From contig DATBKZ010000082.1 in NCBI GenBank assembly GCA_036555615.1, positions 53,220 through 117,219 of the forward strand: a stretch of DNA of 64,000 bases, read 5' to 3'. Below, piece by piece: positions 16,443 through 24,453 of the stretch (its first letter is position 1; each line of letters opens with the position of its first letter). The notes beneath the pieces are model-generated. The model was not told the DNA's origin and did no database searches. It was given only the letters and a program-made list of their open reading frames with translations. The stretch comes from SG8-41 sp036555615 (lineage in GTDB: Bacteria; Pseudomonadota; Gammaproteobacteria; Burkholderiales; SG8-41). Position numbers and translations under genes: made by a program.

Positions 16443-17509
16443 GCGGCCTTCTTGCGATTGGCCTCCAGCCGCGCATCGACCAGCGCTACCGTCTCATCCA
16501 CGACGTCGGAGCGCATGCCCTTCTGCGCGGCGATGGCCTTCACCAGCCGGTCGACGCGCTCGATATTGGGCGCGCCGCCGAAGAGTGCGCGGGCCGCGGA
16601 CGACGGGCTGCCGAGCGAGAGCGCCGCGTTGGCATACTTTTCGAACGGCACCAGGTCCTTCTCGGCGGCGCCCAGGGAAACGCACAGCTTGACGACCCAG
16701 TCATAGACCGAGCGCGAGGCCTCGAGGTTGGAGTGCACCACGTCCTTGATCGAGCGCATGCCGTCCTTCTGCACGCAACGGTAGTTTCCCGCAATGAGCA
16801 TCGGCCACTTCGCGAGCGGCACGAAGATCGAATCGTGCACCTTGAGCTTGACCGGAAGCTCAATCTTGCCGGAACCCGTGTCGAACCTGACCGCTTCGAT
16901 GTCCGCTTCGAGCCGGCGCAGGATCGCGGTGTGCGCCTCCGACTCGAAGCGCGCGGCCTTGAAGTTCGTCGCGAGCCGCACCTGCAGTACGTTGACCTTC
17001 TCGTCTGGCGGACGGAAGGCCTGCGGGTCCGGGCTGCACAGGGTCATCAGCCTGGGATCGAATCCGTCCCAGACCGACGGATCCGTATACGCGCCCCTGC
17101 AGGCATCCGTGTTGAGGCCGCGGATGCGCTTGAGATAGGTGAGCGGCGGCATGTTCATGATCGACATGCAGGGTACTTTGGCCCTCGCGATCGCGTCCAT
17201 CAGCTCGCGCACGCCTGCCGAGCGATACTGGGGCTCCATCATGGCCAGCGCAATCAGATCGTAGTCCGCCGGATTGACCGCCCCTGGGCCATCGGCGGAC
17301 AGCTTGCCTGGGAGTTTCCGCGTGTCGATCTCGACGAGCCCTTCACGCCCCTTGACCGGCAGGCGCACCCGCGCGCCTTCCTTGTTGATCAACTCCGCCT
17401 CGGCGGGCAGGCATACCAGTTTGAGCGTGTGCCCCGCGAACAGAAGCTTGGTCGCCAGCAACGAACCATAGGACGCGCCGAGTATCAGAATCTTGTAAGT
17501 AGTCGCCAT
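16439..17509 (-). CDS. 2-dehydropantoate 2-reductase-like protein (ApbA/PanE family)
   Basis: A 356-residue protein. The N-terminal Rossmann motif is YKILILGASYGSLLATKLLFAGHTLKLVC, close to the GxGxxG of ketopantoate reductases. The C-terminal helical part contains the conserved KWPMLIAGNYRCV segment. ATG at 17509 has a perfect-looking GGAGGAGATTG ribosome site, while the longer frame from 17605 does not. The middle differs from classical PanE, so the substrate may be another 2-oxo acid. Its stop overlaps the next gene's start. Confidence 0.6.
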   Translation of the reverse strand: MATTYKILILGASYGSLLATKLLFAGHTLKLVCLPAEAELINKEGARVRLPVKGREGLVEIDTRKLPGKLSADGPGAVNPADYDLIALAMMEPQYRSAGVRELMDAIARAKVPCMSIMNMPPLTYLKRIRGLNTDACRGAYTDPSVWDGFDPRLMTLCSPDPQAFRPPDEKVNVLQVRLATNFKAARFESEAHTAILRRLEADIEAVRFDTGSGKIELPVKLKVHDSIFVPLAKWPMLIAGNYRCVQKDGMRSIKDVVHSNLEASRSVYDWVVKLCVSLGAAEKDLVPFEKYANAALSLGSPSSAARALFGGAPNIERVDRLVKAIAAQKGMRSDVVDETVALVDARLEANRKKAA

Positions 17510-17685
17510 CAATCTCCTCCTGCGTTGTTTGTCCTCGATCCCCGCCGCCGCGGGATGGACGCAGCCGCGCGATTTTGCGATACGGGAAATGGATTCGGAG
17601 TTCAAAACGAGGATAGCACTCCCGGACGGGCCGCCACAACCCGCGGATAATCAACCAGAATCCGGCAGAAATTCAGTGGCTTAAC

Positions 17686-17714
17686 TTGACATTGGCGGGC
17701 CGCGTCTTTAGACT
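17686..17714 (+). promoter_or_regulatory. Sigma-70 promoter of the tRNA gene
   Basis: A perfect -35 hexamer TTGACA (17686-17691) is followed after exactly 17 bp by TAGACT (17709-17714), which matches the -10 box at four of six positions. The tRNA begins 15 bp further on. It is the clearest promoter I can read in the window. Confidence 0.75.
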
Positions 17715-17728
17715 CGCCCGCTTTCCAC

Positions 17729-17804
17729 GGCGAGTTAGCTCAGCGGTTAGAGCAGCGGAATCATAATCCGTTGGTCCGGGGTTCAAATCCCTGACTCGCC
17801 ACCA
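17729..17804 (+). tRNA. tRNA-Met (CAT anticodon), CCA encoded
   Basis: 76 bases fold as a full cloverleaf: acceptor ggcgagt / actcgcc, D arm with AGCTCAGCGGTTAGAGC, anticodon arm gcggaatCATaatccgt, T arm ccggggTTCAAATccctg, and a genomic CCA. The anticodon CAT fits elongator tRNA-Met or the lysidine-modified tRNA-Ile2. The A5-U68 pair in the acceptor stem is Met-like, as in E. coli elongator tRNA-Met. The short D loop and TTGGTC variable region resemble Ile2. It is not initiator, since the acceptor starts with a G-C pair. Confidence 0.9.
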
Positions 17805-17890
17805 GTTTTGAACAGCGACGGGGCAATTTGGCGGAGCGAAAACCTCCGGAGGACGGTTAAAGCCTGATGGTGTTGTGTTACCGTGGATTG

Positions 17891-18262
17891 ATGCGAAGGG
17901 GCGCATGGGTGCTAATCGCCACGCTGGCTTTTGCCCAGGCGAGCCCGGCCCAGCTGCAACGCTTTCTGCCCAGCCAGGGGCAGCTCGGTGAGCTGAGCGA
18001 TCAACAACAGCAGCCATACCCGCTGCTCCACATCGACAAGAAGTTGCTGCGCCTCGCGCCGGGGGGGCGCATCTTTGATCAGCACAACCGCATGATCGTG
18101 CACGGGGCCCTGCCCGACGCTGCCTCCGTGCTGTTTGTTCCCGACATGCATGGCGATATCGCGCGCCTGTACATACTGCTGCCCGCGGAGATCGAGCGCG
18201 TGAAGCTGAACCTCCCGGCTGAGCCCGCCAAGCCCGCGCCCCAGCCCGCCACGACCCAATAG
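17891..18262 (+). CDS. Secreted hypothetical protein
   Basis: A 123-residue protein with a signal peptide (MRRGAWVLIATLAFAQASPAQ), then a glutamine-rich stretch, a middle part with IDKKLLRLAPGGRIFDQHNRMIV and a Pro/Ala-rich tail. ATG at 17891 is chosen because the signal peptide begins there and not at the earlier GTG-like start at 17867. No known catalytic motif is seen. Its position between the tRNA and miaB is stable-looking housekeeping context, but I do not recognise the family. Confidence 0.7.
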   Translation: MRRGAWVLIATLAFAQASPAQLQRFLPSQGQLGELSDQQQQPYPLLHIDKKLLRLAPGGRIFDQHNRMIVHGALPDAASVLFVPDMHGDIARLYILLPAEIERVKLNLPAEPAKPAPQPATTQ

Positions 18263-18288
18263 TCCTGACCCGCGCATCCTTTCCCGAC

Positions 18289-19611
18289 GTGCCGCGCCGA
18301 CTGTATATCAGGACCTTCGGCTGCCAGATGAACGAGTATGACTCGGCCCGGATGGCCGACGTCCTGCGGCAGTCGCATGAAATGGAGCAAACCGCGGATC
18401 CCGCCTGCGCGGACGTGATCCTGTTCAACACTTGCTCGGTGCGCGAGAAGGCACAGGAGAAAGTGTTCACCGATCTGGGGCGCGTGAAGCACCTGAAAAG
18501 CGTCAATCCCCAGCTGCTGATCGGCGTCGGGGGCTGCGTAGCGAGCCAGGAAGGAGCGGCGATCATCGCGCGCGCGCCGTACGTGGACCTCGTGTTTGGA
18601 CCGCAGACGCTGCACCGGCTGCCGCAGATGATCGAAGCGCGCCGCGGGACGGGCCGGCCGCAGGTCGACGTGTCGTTTCCCGAAATCGAGAAGTTCGACA
18701 GCCTGCCGGCGGCGCGCGCCGAGGGCGCAACCGCCTTCGTGTCGGTGATGGAGGGATGCAGCAAGTACTGCACGTTCTGCGTCGTGCCCTATACGCGAGG
18801 CGAGGAAGTCTCCCGCCCCTTCGAGGCTGTACTCACCGAGGTGGCGGAGCTCGCGCAGCAAGGCGTGAAGGAAGTGACGCTGCTCGGGCAGAACGTGAAT
18901 GCCTATCGCGGCGCAACGCCGGAAGGGGAAGCCGCGGACCTCGCCCTGCTGCTCGAATACGTCGCCGCCATTCCCGGCATCGAGCGCATCCGCTATACCA
19001 CCTCGCATCCCCGGGAATTCACCCAGCGGCTCGCCGACGCGCACGCCGCCATCCCGCAGCTCGCGCCCCACGTGCACCTGCCGGTCCAGGCGGGCTCCGA
19101 CCGCGTGCTGGCGGCGATGAAGCGCGGCTATACGGTACTGGAATACAAGGCGATCGTGCGCCGCCTGCGGGCGGCGTGCCCCGCGATCTCGATCTCCTCG
19201 GACTTCATCGTCGGCTTCCCGGGCGAGCGCGAGACCGATTTCGAGGCCACGATGCGCCTCGTCGAGGAGATCGGCTTCGACGCGAGCTTCAGCTTCATCT
19301 ACAGCCGGCGCCCCGGCACGCCGGCGGCGGCGCTGCCGGATGACACGCCGCACGAGGTGAAGCTCGCGCGGCTCACGCGGCTGCAGGCGCGAATCGAGCA
19401 GCAGGCGCAAGCCATCAGCCGCGGCATGGTCGGCACGCGCCAGCGCGTGCTGGTGGAAGGTCCAGCAAAGAAGGACGCCACGGAGCTCGCCGGGCGCACC
19501 GCGAACAACCGGGTCGTCAATTTCCCGGGTCCCCGGGCGCTGGTCGGCCGGCTCGTGGACACTACGATTACCGCGGCGCTTCCCCATTCGCTGCGCGGCG
19601 CACTCGCTTGA
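18289..19611 (+). CDS. miaB: tRNA-2-methylthio-N6-dimethylallyladenosine synthase
   Basis: A 440-residue radical-SAM methylthiotransferase acting on A37 of tRNAs. The N-terminal UPF0004 domain has cysteines in TFGCQMNEYDS, FNTCSVREKA and GVGGCVAS for the auxiliary cluster. The radical-SAM cluster motif is CSKYCTFCVVPYTRG near residue 160. A C-terminal TRAM domain closes the protein. The start is a GTG at 18289 (MPRRLYIRTFGCQMN). Its stop overlaps the phoH-like start by four bases. Confidence 0.96.
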   Translation: MPRRLYIRTFGCQMNEYDSARMADVLRQSHEMEQTADPACADVILFNTCSVREKAQEKVFTDLGRVKHLKSVNPQLLIGVGGCVASQEGAAIIARAPYVDLVFGPQTLHRLPQMIEARRGTGRPQVDVSFPEIEKFDSLPAARAEGATAFVSVMEGCSKYCTFCVVPYTRGEEVSRPFEAVLTEVAELAQQGVKEVTLLGQNVNAYRGATPEGEAADLALLLEYVAAIPGIERIRYTTSHPREFTQRLADAHAAIPQLAPHVHLPVQAGSDRVLAAMKRGYTVLEYKAIVRRLRAACPAISISSDFIVGFPGERETDFEATMRLVEEIGFDASFSFIYSRRPGTPAAALPDDTPHEVKLARLTRLQARIEQQAQAISRGMVGTRQRVLVEGPAKKDATELAGRTANNRVVNFPGPRALVGRLVDTTITAALPHSLRGALA

Positions 19612-20609
19612 AGCCCGTCGAAATCGCATTCCGGCCCGTCGACAATCAGCAGCTCGCCAACCTGTGCGGCGCGCTCGACGAGAATCTGCGGCAGATCGAA
19701 ACCGCGCTCGACGTCAGCATCGCGCGCCGCGGCGAGCGCTTCACCGTCTCCGGGCGGCCCGACCAGACCCGGGTCGCTGCGCAGGTGCTGCGATCGTTCT
19801 ACGAGCAGGCGAAGAGCGGGCTCTCGCTGGAGGACGTGCAGCTCGGGCTGATCGAGGCGGCGGGTCCGGGCATGCGCCGCGCGCCCGATGGCAGCCCCCA
19901 GCTCATTACGCGGCGCCAGGACCTGCACGGCCGCACGCCGCGCCAGGTGCAGTACCTGCAGAACATCCTGTCCCACGACCTCACCTTCAGCATCGGCCCT
20001 GCCGGCACCGGCAAGACCTATCTCGCGGTGGCGTGCGCGGTGGACGCGCTCGAGCGCGAGGCGGTCAAGCGCATCGTGCTGGTGCGTCCCGCGGTGGAGG
20101 CCGGCGAGCGGCTCGGCTTCCTGCCCGGCGACATGGCAGCCAAGGTGGACCCGTATCTTCGCCCGCTCTACGACGCGCTCTACGACCTCATGGGATTCGA
20201 CAAGGTCGCGCGGCAGTTCGAGCGCGCCGCGATCGAGATCGCCCCGCTCGCCTTCATGCGCGGGCGCACGCTCAACCAGTCGTTCGTGATCCTGGACGAG
20301 GCGCAGAACACGACTCCCGAGCAGATGAAGATGTTCCTCACCCGCATCGGCTTCGGCAGCAAGGCAGTGGTGACGGGCGATGTGACGCAGATCGATCTCG
20401 CGCGCGGCCAGAAGAGCGGGCTCGTCGAGGCGCGCGAGGTGCTCAAGAAGGTGCGCGGCATCGCCTTCACCCATTTCGAGGCCGAGGACGTGGTGCGCCA
20501 TCCGCTGGTGCAGCGCATCGTCAACGCCTACGCCAACTACAAGACCGGAGCTCCCGCCTCAAAGAAGCGATCCACGCCGGAGCAGCGGGCGCCACGCTCC
20601 GAGCCATGA
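19608..20609 (+). CDS. ybeZ: PhoH-like ATPase YbeZ
   Basis: A 333-residue PhoH family P-loop protein. The N-terminal region resembles a KH-like RNA-binding domain. The Walker A is GPAGTGKTYLAVACAVDAL near residue 129 and the Walker B is VILDEAQNTTPEQMKMFLTRIG. In bacteria the protein works with YbeY in rRNA processing and quality control. It overlaps miaB at its start and ybeY at its end (ATGA), so the cluster is tightly coupled. Confidence 0.93.
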   Translation: MKPVEIAFRPVDNQQLANLCGALDENLRQIETALDVSIARRGERFTVSGRPDQTRVAAQVLRSFYEQAKSGLSLEDVQLGLIEAAGPGMRRAPDGSPQLITRRQDLHGRTPRQVQYLQNILSHDLTFSIGPAGTGKTYLAVACAVDALEREAVKRIVLVRPAVEAGERLGFLPGDMAAKVDPYLRPLYDALYDLMGFDKVARQFERAAIEIAPLAFMRGRTLNQSFVILDEAQNTTPEQMKMFLTRIGFGSKAVVTGDVTQIDLARGQKSGLVEAREVLKKVRGIAFTHFEAEDVVRHPLVQRIVNAYANYKTGAPASKKRSTPEQRAPRSEP

Positions 20610-21040
20610 ACCCGCAGCTGGATCTCACCGTGCAGTACGCGACCCATGCGCGCGGCCTGCCGTCGCGGGCGCGATTCAAGCGCTGGGCGCGCGCCGCGCT
20701 GGAGCGCGACGCACGGGTCACGGTGCGCATCGTCGGCGCGGGCGAGGCGCGCGCGCTCAACCGCAATTATCGCGGCAAGGACCGTCCGACCAATGTGCTC
20801 ACCTTCGTCATGCGCAGCCGCCCGCGGCTCGAGGGCGACATCGCGTTGTGCGCGCCGGTGATTCAGCGCGAGGCGCGCGCGCGCGGGAAGAGCGCGGCCG
20901 CGCACTACGCGCACCTGGTGGTGCACGGCGTCCTGCACCTGCAGGGCTACGATCACGAGACCGAGCGCGATGCGCGCGTGATGGAGCGCCGCGAATCCCG
21001 GGTGGTGGAGAGCCTCGGGTTCCCGGACCCTTATGCCTGA
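20606..21040 (+). CDS. ybeY: Endoribonuclease YbeY (rRNA maturation)
   Basis: A 144-residue zinc-dependent RNase. The metal motif HLVVHGVLHLQGYDHETERDA has the three histidines of the H-x3-H-x5-H pattern. Upstream are NRNYRGKDRPTNVLTF and the GDIALCAP strand. It takes part in 16S rRNA 3'-end maturation and ribosome quality control. ATG 20606 overlaps the stop of the phoH-like gene. The longer frame upstream is a shadow of that gene. Confidence 0.95.
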   Translation: MNPQLDLTVQYATHARGLPSRARFKRWARAALERDARVTVRIVGAGEARALNRNYRGKDRPTNVLTFVMRSRPRLEGDIALCAPVIQREARARGKSAAAHYAHLVVHGVLHLQGYDHETERDARVMERRESRVVESLGFPDPYA

Positions 21041-21863
21041 CGACCCACCCGCCCATAAACCGTCGCTGCTCGAGCGCATCGGCGCGTGGCTCGCCCGCGA
21101 GCCCGAGGACCGGGAGGAGCTCGTCGAGCTGCTGCGCTCCTCCTACGAGAGGAACCTCCTCGACGCCGACGCGCTCGCCATGATCGAAGGCGTGCTCCAG
21201 GTCTCGGAGATGCAGGCGCGCGACATCATGGTGCCGCGCGCGCAGATGGACGTCATCGACATCAAGGAATCGCCGGACCAGTTCATTCCCACGGTGATCC
21301 AGACCGGCCACTCCCGCTTCCCGGTGATCGGCGAAAACAAGGACGACGTGATCGGCATCCTGCTCGCGAAGGACCTGCTGCGCTACTACGCGGGCGAGGA
21401 GGAATTCAACGTGCGTGAGATGCTGCGCCCCGCGGTGTTCATCCCGGGCTCGAAGCCGCTCAACGTGCTGCTCAAGGACTTCCGCAGGAACCGCAATCAC
21501 ATGGCGATCGTCGTCGACGAGTACGGCGGCGTCGCGGGGCTGATCACGATCGAGGGGGTCATCGAGCAGATCGTCGGCGACATCGAGGACGAGTACGACT
21601 TCCAGGACGTCGAGGACAACATCGTGCCGGACAAGGGCGGGCAATACCGGGTCAAGGCGCTGACCACGATTGCGGACTTCAACACCGCCTTCGGCACCCG
21701 CTACGGCGACCAGGAATTCGACACCATCGGCGGCCTGGTCCTGTCGCGCTTCGGCCGCGTGCCCAAGCGCGGCGAGAGCATCAGCTTCGACAACCTTGTG
21801 TTCAAGGTCTTGCGCGCCGACAGCCGGCGGCTGCATCTCCTGCAGGTCGCGCGGAAAAAATAG
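21033..21863 (+). CDS. corC: CorC/YbeX family CBS-pair transporter-associated protein
   Basis: A 276-residue cytosolic protein. After a short acidic N-terminus (REPEDREELVELL) come two CBS domains (ARDIMVPRAQMDVID..., VREMLRPAVFIPGSKPL...) and a C-terminal CorC_HlyC domain (GGLVLSRFGRVPKRGESISFDNLVFKVL). It is linked to magnesium/cobalt efflux and ribosome homeostasis. It overlaps ybeY by 8 bp. Its stop lies at the edge of a purine-rich repeat. Confidence 0.93.
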   Translation: MPDDPPAHKPSLLERIGAWLAREPEDREELVELLRSSYERNLLDADALAMIEGVLQVSEMQARDIMVPRAQMDVIDIKESPDQFIPTVIQTGHSRFPVIGENKDDVIGILLAKDLLRYYAGEEEFNVREMLRPAVFIPGSKPLNVLLKDFRRNRNHMAIVVDEYGGVAGLITIEGVIEQIVGDIEDEYDFQDVEDNIVPDKGGQYRVKALTTIADFNTAFGTRYGDQEFDTIGGLVLSRFGRVPKRGESISFDNLVFKVLRADSRRLHLLQVARKK

Positions 21864-21865
21864 GG

Positions 21866-21953
21866 CTGAGGGCGGAGGGATGAGGGCGGAGGGCAGAACC
21901 GAAACTTCGGAATCCCGTCGTTTCCTCGTCCCTCATCCCTCATCCCTCATCCT
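21866..21953. repeat. Purine/pyrimidine inverted repeat carrying the lnt start codon
   Basis: A purine arm of GAGGGCGGAGGGATGAGGG-type units is followed by a spacer and a pyrimidine arm of CCTCATCCCTCATCCCTCATCC units. The arms are imperfect reverse complements and can fold as a long hairpin. The lnt ATG (21880) lies within the purine arm, and the first 20 or so Lnt residues are encoded by the element. Confidence 0.6.
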
Positions 21954-23460
21954 TGCATTTGTCCTCGGCGCGGTCAGCGTGGCCGGCTTCGCGCCGTTCC
22001 ACATGTTCCCGCTGCCGGTAGTGACCCTGGCGGGGTTGTTCTATCTCTGGTCGCAGGCGGAAAGTCCGCGCACCGCGGCGTTCACCGGTTTCGCGTTCGG
22101 TCTCGGGCTGTTGCTCGCCGGGGCCTCGTGGGTTTACGTGAGCCTGCACGATTTCGGCGCCATGCCGGCGCCGCTCGCCACGATCGCCACCTTCCTGTTC
22201 TGCGCTATCTACGCGCTCTGTCCCGCCGCGGCGGGCTATCTCTGCGCGAGGCTGCGCGCTTCGCACGCCATCCGTTACGCAGTGGTCGCCCCTGCGGCAT
22301 GGACGCTCGCGGAATGGACGCGCGGATGGCTCTTTACCGGCTTTCCCTGGCTTGGGACTGGCTACTCCCAGATCCCGGAGAGTCCGCTGGCGGGCTTCGC
22401 GCCGGTGCTGGGGATCCACGGCGTCACGCTCGCCGTTGCGCTCACGTCCGGACTCATCGTCGTCCTCGCCCAGCGCGCGACCGATAAGTCTGAAGGCAGA
22501 AGGATGAAGGATGACCTGGTCCGCCTTCTGCCTTCTGCCTTCTGCCTTGTGGCGATCTGGCTCGCGGGCTGGGGGCTGAGTCAGATCGCGTGGACGACGC
22601 CTGCCGGCGCACCATTCAACGCGAGCCTGCTGCAGGGCAATGTTGCCCAGGACCTGAAGTGGCGCGCGGAACGCGTGCGCCCCACCCTGGAAACTTACCG
22701 CCTGCTGGCTGAGTCCGCGCCCGGCTCGCTCATCATCCTCCCCGAGACCGCGCTGCCGTTGTTCTTCTCGCAGGTGCCGCGGGATTACCTGGACGCGCTG
22801 ACCGCCAGCGCCCGCAAGCAGGGCGGCGATCTGCTGGTCGGCGTGCCTGAGCGCGAGGCCGGCGGCGCGTATTTCAACAGCGTAGTCTCGCTGGGAACCT
22901 CGCCGCAGCAGGTTTATCGCAAGTCCCACCTGGTGCCATTCGGTGAGTTCATTCCATTGCGGCCGGTGCTGGGCTGGATCGTGGGCGTGCTCGCCATCCC
23001 GCTGCAGGACTTCTCGCGCGGCGCTAAGGACCAGCGGCCGCTTGCCGTGGCGGGCCAGCGGGTGGCGGTCAATATCTGCTACGAGGACGCGTTCGGCGAA
23101 GAGATCATCCGTCAGTTGCCGGAAGCGACAGTACTGGTCAACGTCAGCAACGTCGCCTGGTTCGGCCGCTCGCTCGCCCCGCGGCAGCATCTGCAGATCG
23201 CGCAGGCGCGCGCGCTCGAGACCGGCCGTTCAATGCTGCGCGCGACCAATACCGGCGTCACCGCCGTCATCGGGCCGCGCGGGGAGCTGCTCGCCGCCGC
23301 GCCGGAGTTCGAGACCGCGACCCTCACCTATCCCGTCCAGGGATACAGCGGCGCGACACCCTACGTGCGCTGGGGCAACACTGCCGTGCTCGCTCTGTGC
23401 CTCGCGCTGATCGTGGCGGCGGGCTGGCGCGGACGCCGTTCCCCGCGTTCCGCCGCCTGA
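21880..23460 (+). CDS. lnt: Apolipoprotein N-acyltransferase
   Basis: A 526-residue inner-membrane enzyme adding the third acyl chain to lipoproteins. Six or more membrane helices (for example AFVLGAVSVAGFAPFHMFPL) precede a nitrilase-like domain. The catalytic triad is visible: Glu in IILPETALPLFF, Lys in YRKSHLVPFGEF and Cys in VNICYEDAFGEE. The first residues (MRAEGRTETSESRR) derive from a repeat and are unlike normal Lnt starts. A second repeat adds about 20 residues near position 204-223 (SEGRRMKDD...LLPSAFCL). The frame is intact. Confidence 0.94.
   Translation: MRAEGRTETSESRRFLVPHPSSLILAFVLGAVSVAGFAPFHMFPLPVVTLAGLFYLWSQAESPRTAAFTGFAFGLGLLLAGASWVYVSLHDFGAMPAPLATIATFLFCAIYALCPAAAGYLCARLRASHAIRYAVVAPAAWTLAEWTRGWLFTGFPWLGTGYSQIPESPLAGFAPVLGIHGVTLAVALTSGLIVVLAQRATDKSEGRRMKDDLVRLLPSAFCLVAIWLAGWGLSQIAWTTPAGAPFNASLLQGNVAQDLKWRAERVRPTLETYRLLAESAPGSLIILPETALPLFFSQVPRDYLDALTASARKQGGDLLVGVPEREAGGAYFNSVVSLGTSPQQVYRKSHLVPFGEFIPLRPVLGWIVGVLAIPLQDFSRGAKDQRPLAVAGQRVAVNICYEDAFGEEIIRQLPEATVLVNVSNVAWFGRSLAPRQHLQIAQARALETGRSMLRATNTGVTAVIGPRGELLAAAPEFETATLTYPVQGYSGATPYVRWGNTAVLALCLALIVAAGWRGRRSPRSAA
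22489..22548. repeat. In-frame hairpin repeat inside lnt
   Basis: The left arm tctgaaggcagaaggatgaa is followed after a short spacer by ccttctgccttctgccttct, its imperfect reverse complement. The 60-base block keeps the reading frame of lnt and encodes a charged loop followed by a partly hydrophobic stretch. The AAGGCAG unit differs from the GAGGG element at the lnt start but has the same purine-arm/pyrimidine-arm design. Confidence 0.6.
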
Positions 23461-23492
23461 CCAAACTCTGTAAAATTCGGGGCTTAGCCCCG

Positions 23493-24419
23493 ATGCTGAC
23501 CTTCCAGCAGATCATCCTGAAGCTCAATCAATACTGGGATCGGCACGGCTGCGTGCTGCTGCAGCCCTATGACATGGAGATGGGCGCGGGCACCTTCCAC
23601 ACCGCGACGTTCCTGCGCGCGGTCGGGCCGGAGCCGTGGAACGCGGCCTACGTCCAGCCCTCGCGCCGTCCCAAGGACGGCCGTTACGGGGAGAACCCGA
23701 ACCGCTTGCAGCACTACTATCAGTATCAGGTGGTGATGAAGCCCTCGCCCGCCGAGTTCCAGGACATCTATCTCGGCTCGCTCCACGACGCGCTCGGCGT
23801 CGATCCGCGGAAGAACGATATCCGGTTCGTCGAGGATGACTGGGAATCGCCCACCCTCGGCGCCTCCGGCCTCGGCTGGGAAGTCTGGCTGAACGGCATG
23901 GAGATCACGCAGTTCACCTATTTCCAGCAGGTGGGCGGCCTCGAGTGCAAGCCGGTGCTGGGCGAGCTGACCTACGGCCTCGAGCGCCTCGCGATGTACC
24001 TGCAGGGCAAGGACAGCGTGTTCGACCTCGTCTGGGTGGACGGCGCGGAGACGCGAGCGTCGACTCCAGTCCTTTACGGCGATGTCTTTCACCAGAATGA
24101 AGTCGAGCAGTCGCGCTACAACTTCGAGCTCGCCGATACCGCAATGCTATCCCAGCATTTCGGCCAGTTCGAGTCCGAGGCAAAACGCCTCATGGCGGCG
24201 CAATCCGTGCTGCCGGCGTACGAGATGGTGCTCAAGTGCTCCCACGCGTTCAATCTACTCGATGCACGCGGCGCGATCTCGGTCACCGAGCGCGCTGCCT
24301 ACATCGGGCGGGTCCGCAATCTGGCGCGGGCAATCGCGCAGGCCTACTACGAATCCCGCGAGAAGCTGGGCTTTCCCATGCTCGCGGGGGCGGCAGCGAA
24401 GACGGCCCCCTCACCCTAG
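23493..24419 (+). CDS. glyQ: Glycine--tRNA ligase alpha subunit
   Basis: A 308-residue class II synthetase subunit. Typical blocks are MLTFQQIILKLNQYWDRHGCVLLQPYDMEMGAGTFHTATFLRA (start of the fold), NAAYVQPSRRPKDGRYG (motif 2 region) and QQVGGLECKPVLGELTYGLERLAMYLQ (motif 3). ATG 23493 fits. The final residues (AAAKTAPSP) are encoded by a CCCTC repeat that provides the TAG stop. It works as an alpha2beta2 tetramer with glyS, which starts 34 bp later. Confidence 0.96.
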   Translation: MLTFQQIILKLNQYWDRHGCVLLQPYDMEMGAGTFHTATFLRAVGPEPWNAAYVQPSRRPKDGRYGENPNRLQHYYQYQVVMKPSPAEFQDIYLGSLHDALGVDPRKNDIRFVEDDWESPTLGASGLGWEVWLNGMEITQFTYFQQVGGLECKPVLGELTYGLERLAMYLQGKDSVFDLVWVDGAETRASTPVLYGDVFHQNEVEQSRYNFELADTAMLSQHFGQFESEAKRLMAAQSVLPAYEMVLKCSHAFNLLDARGAISVTERAAYIGRVRNLARAIAQAYYESREKLGFPMLAGAAAKTAPSP

Positions 24420-24445
24420 CCCTCTCCCCCCAGCGGGGGAAAGGG
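24406..24445. repeat. CCCTC...GAGGG palindromic repeat, copy 2, carrying the glyQ stop
   Basis: ccccctcaccctagccctct is followed by ccccccagcgggggaaaggg. It has the same design as the copies at 760-800 and 50598-50634. The TAG within it (24417-24419) is the stop codon of glyQ, so the element forms the end of that gene and the glyQ-glyS spacer. Confidence 0.6.
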
Positions 24446-24453
24446 TCATTGCG

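Noticed and set aside
17729..17804. tRNA-Ile2 (CAT) alternative for the tRNA
   Set aside because: Not fully excluded; the A5-U68 acceptor pair favours elongator Met, so Met was called with a note.
18079..19629. 516-codon minus-strand ORF over miaB
   Set aside because: It is Arg/His/Ala-rich with no domain pattern, and the plus strand is a perfect MiaB.
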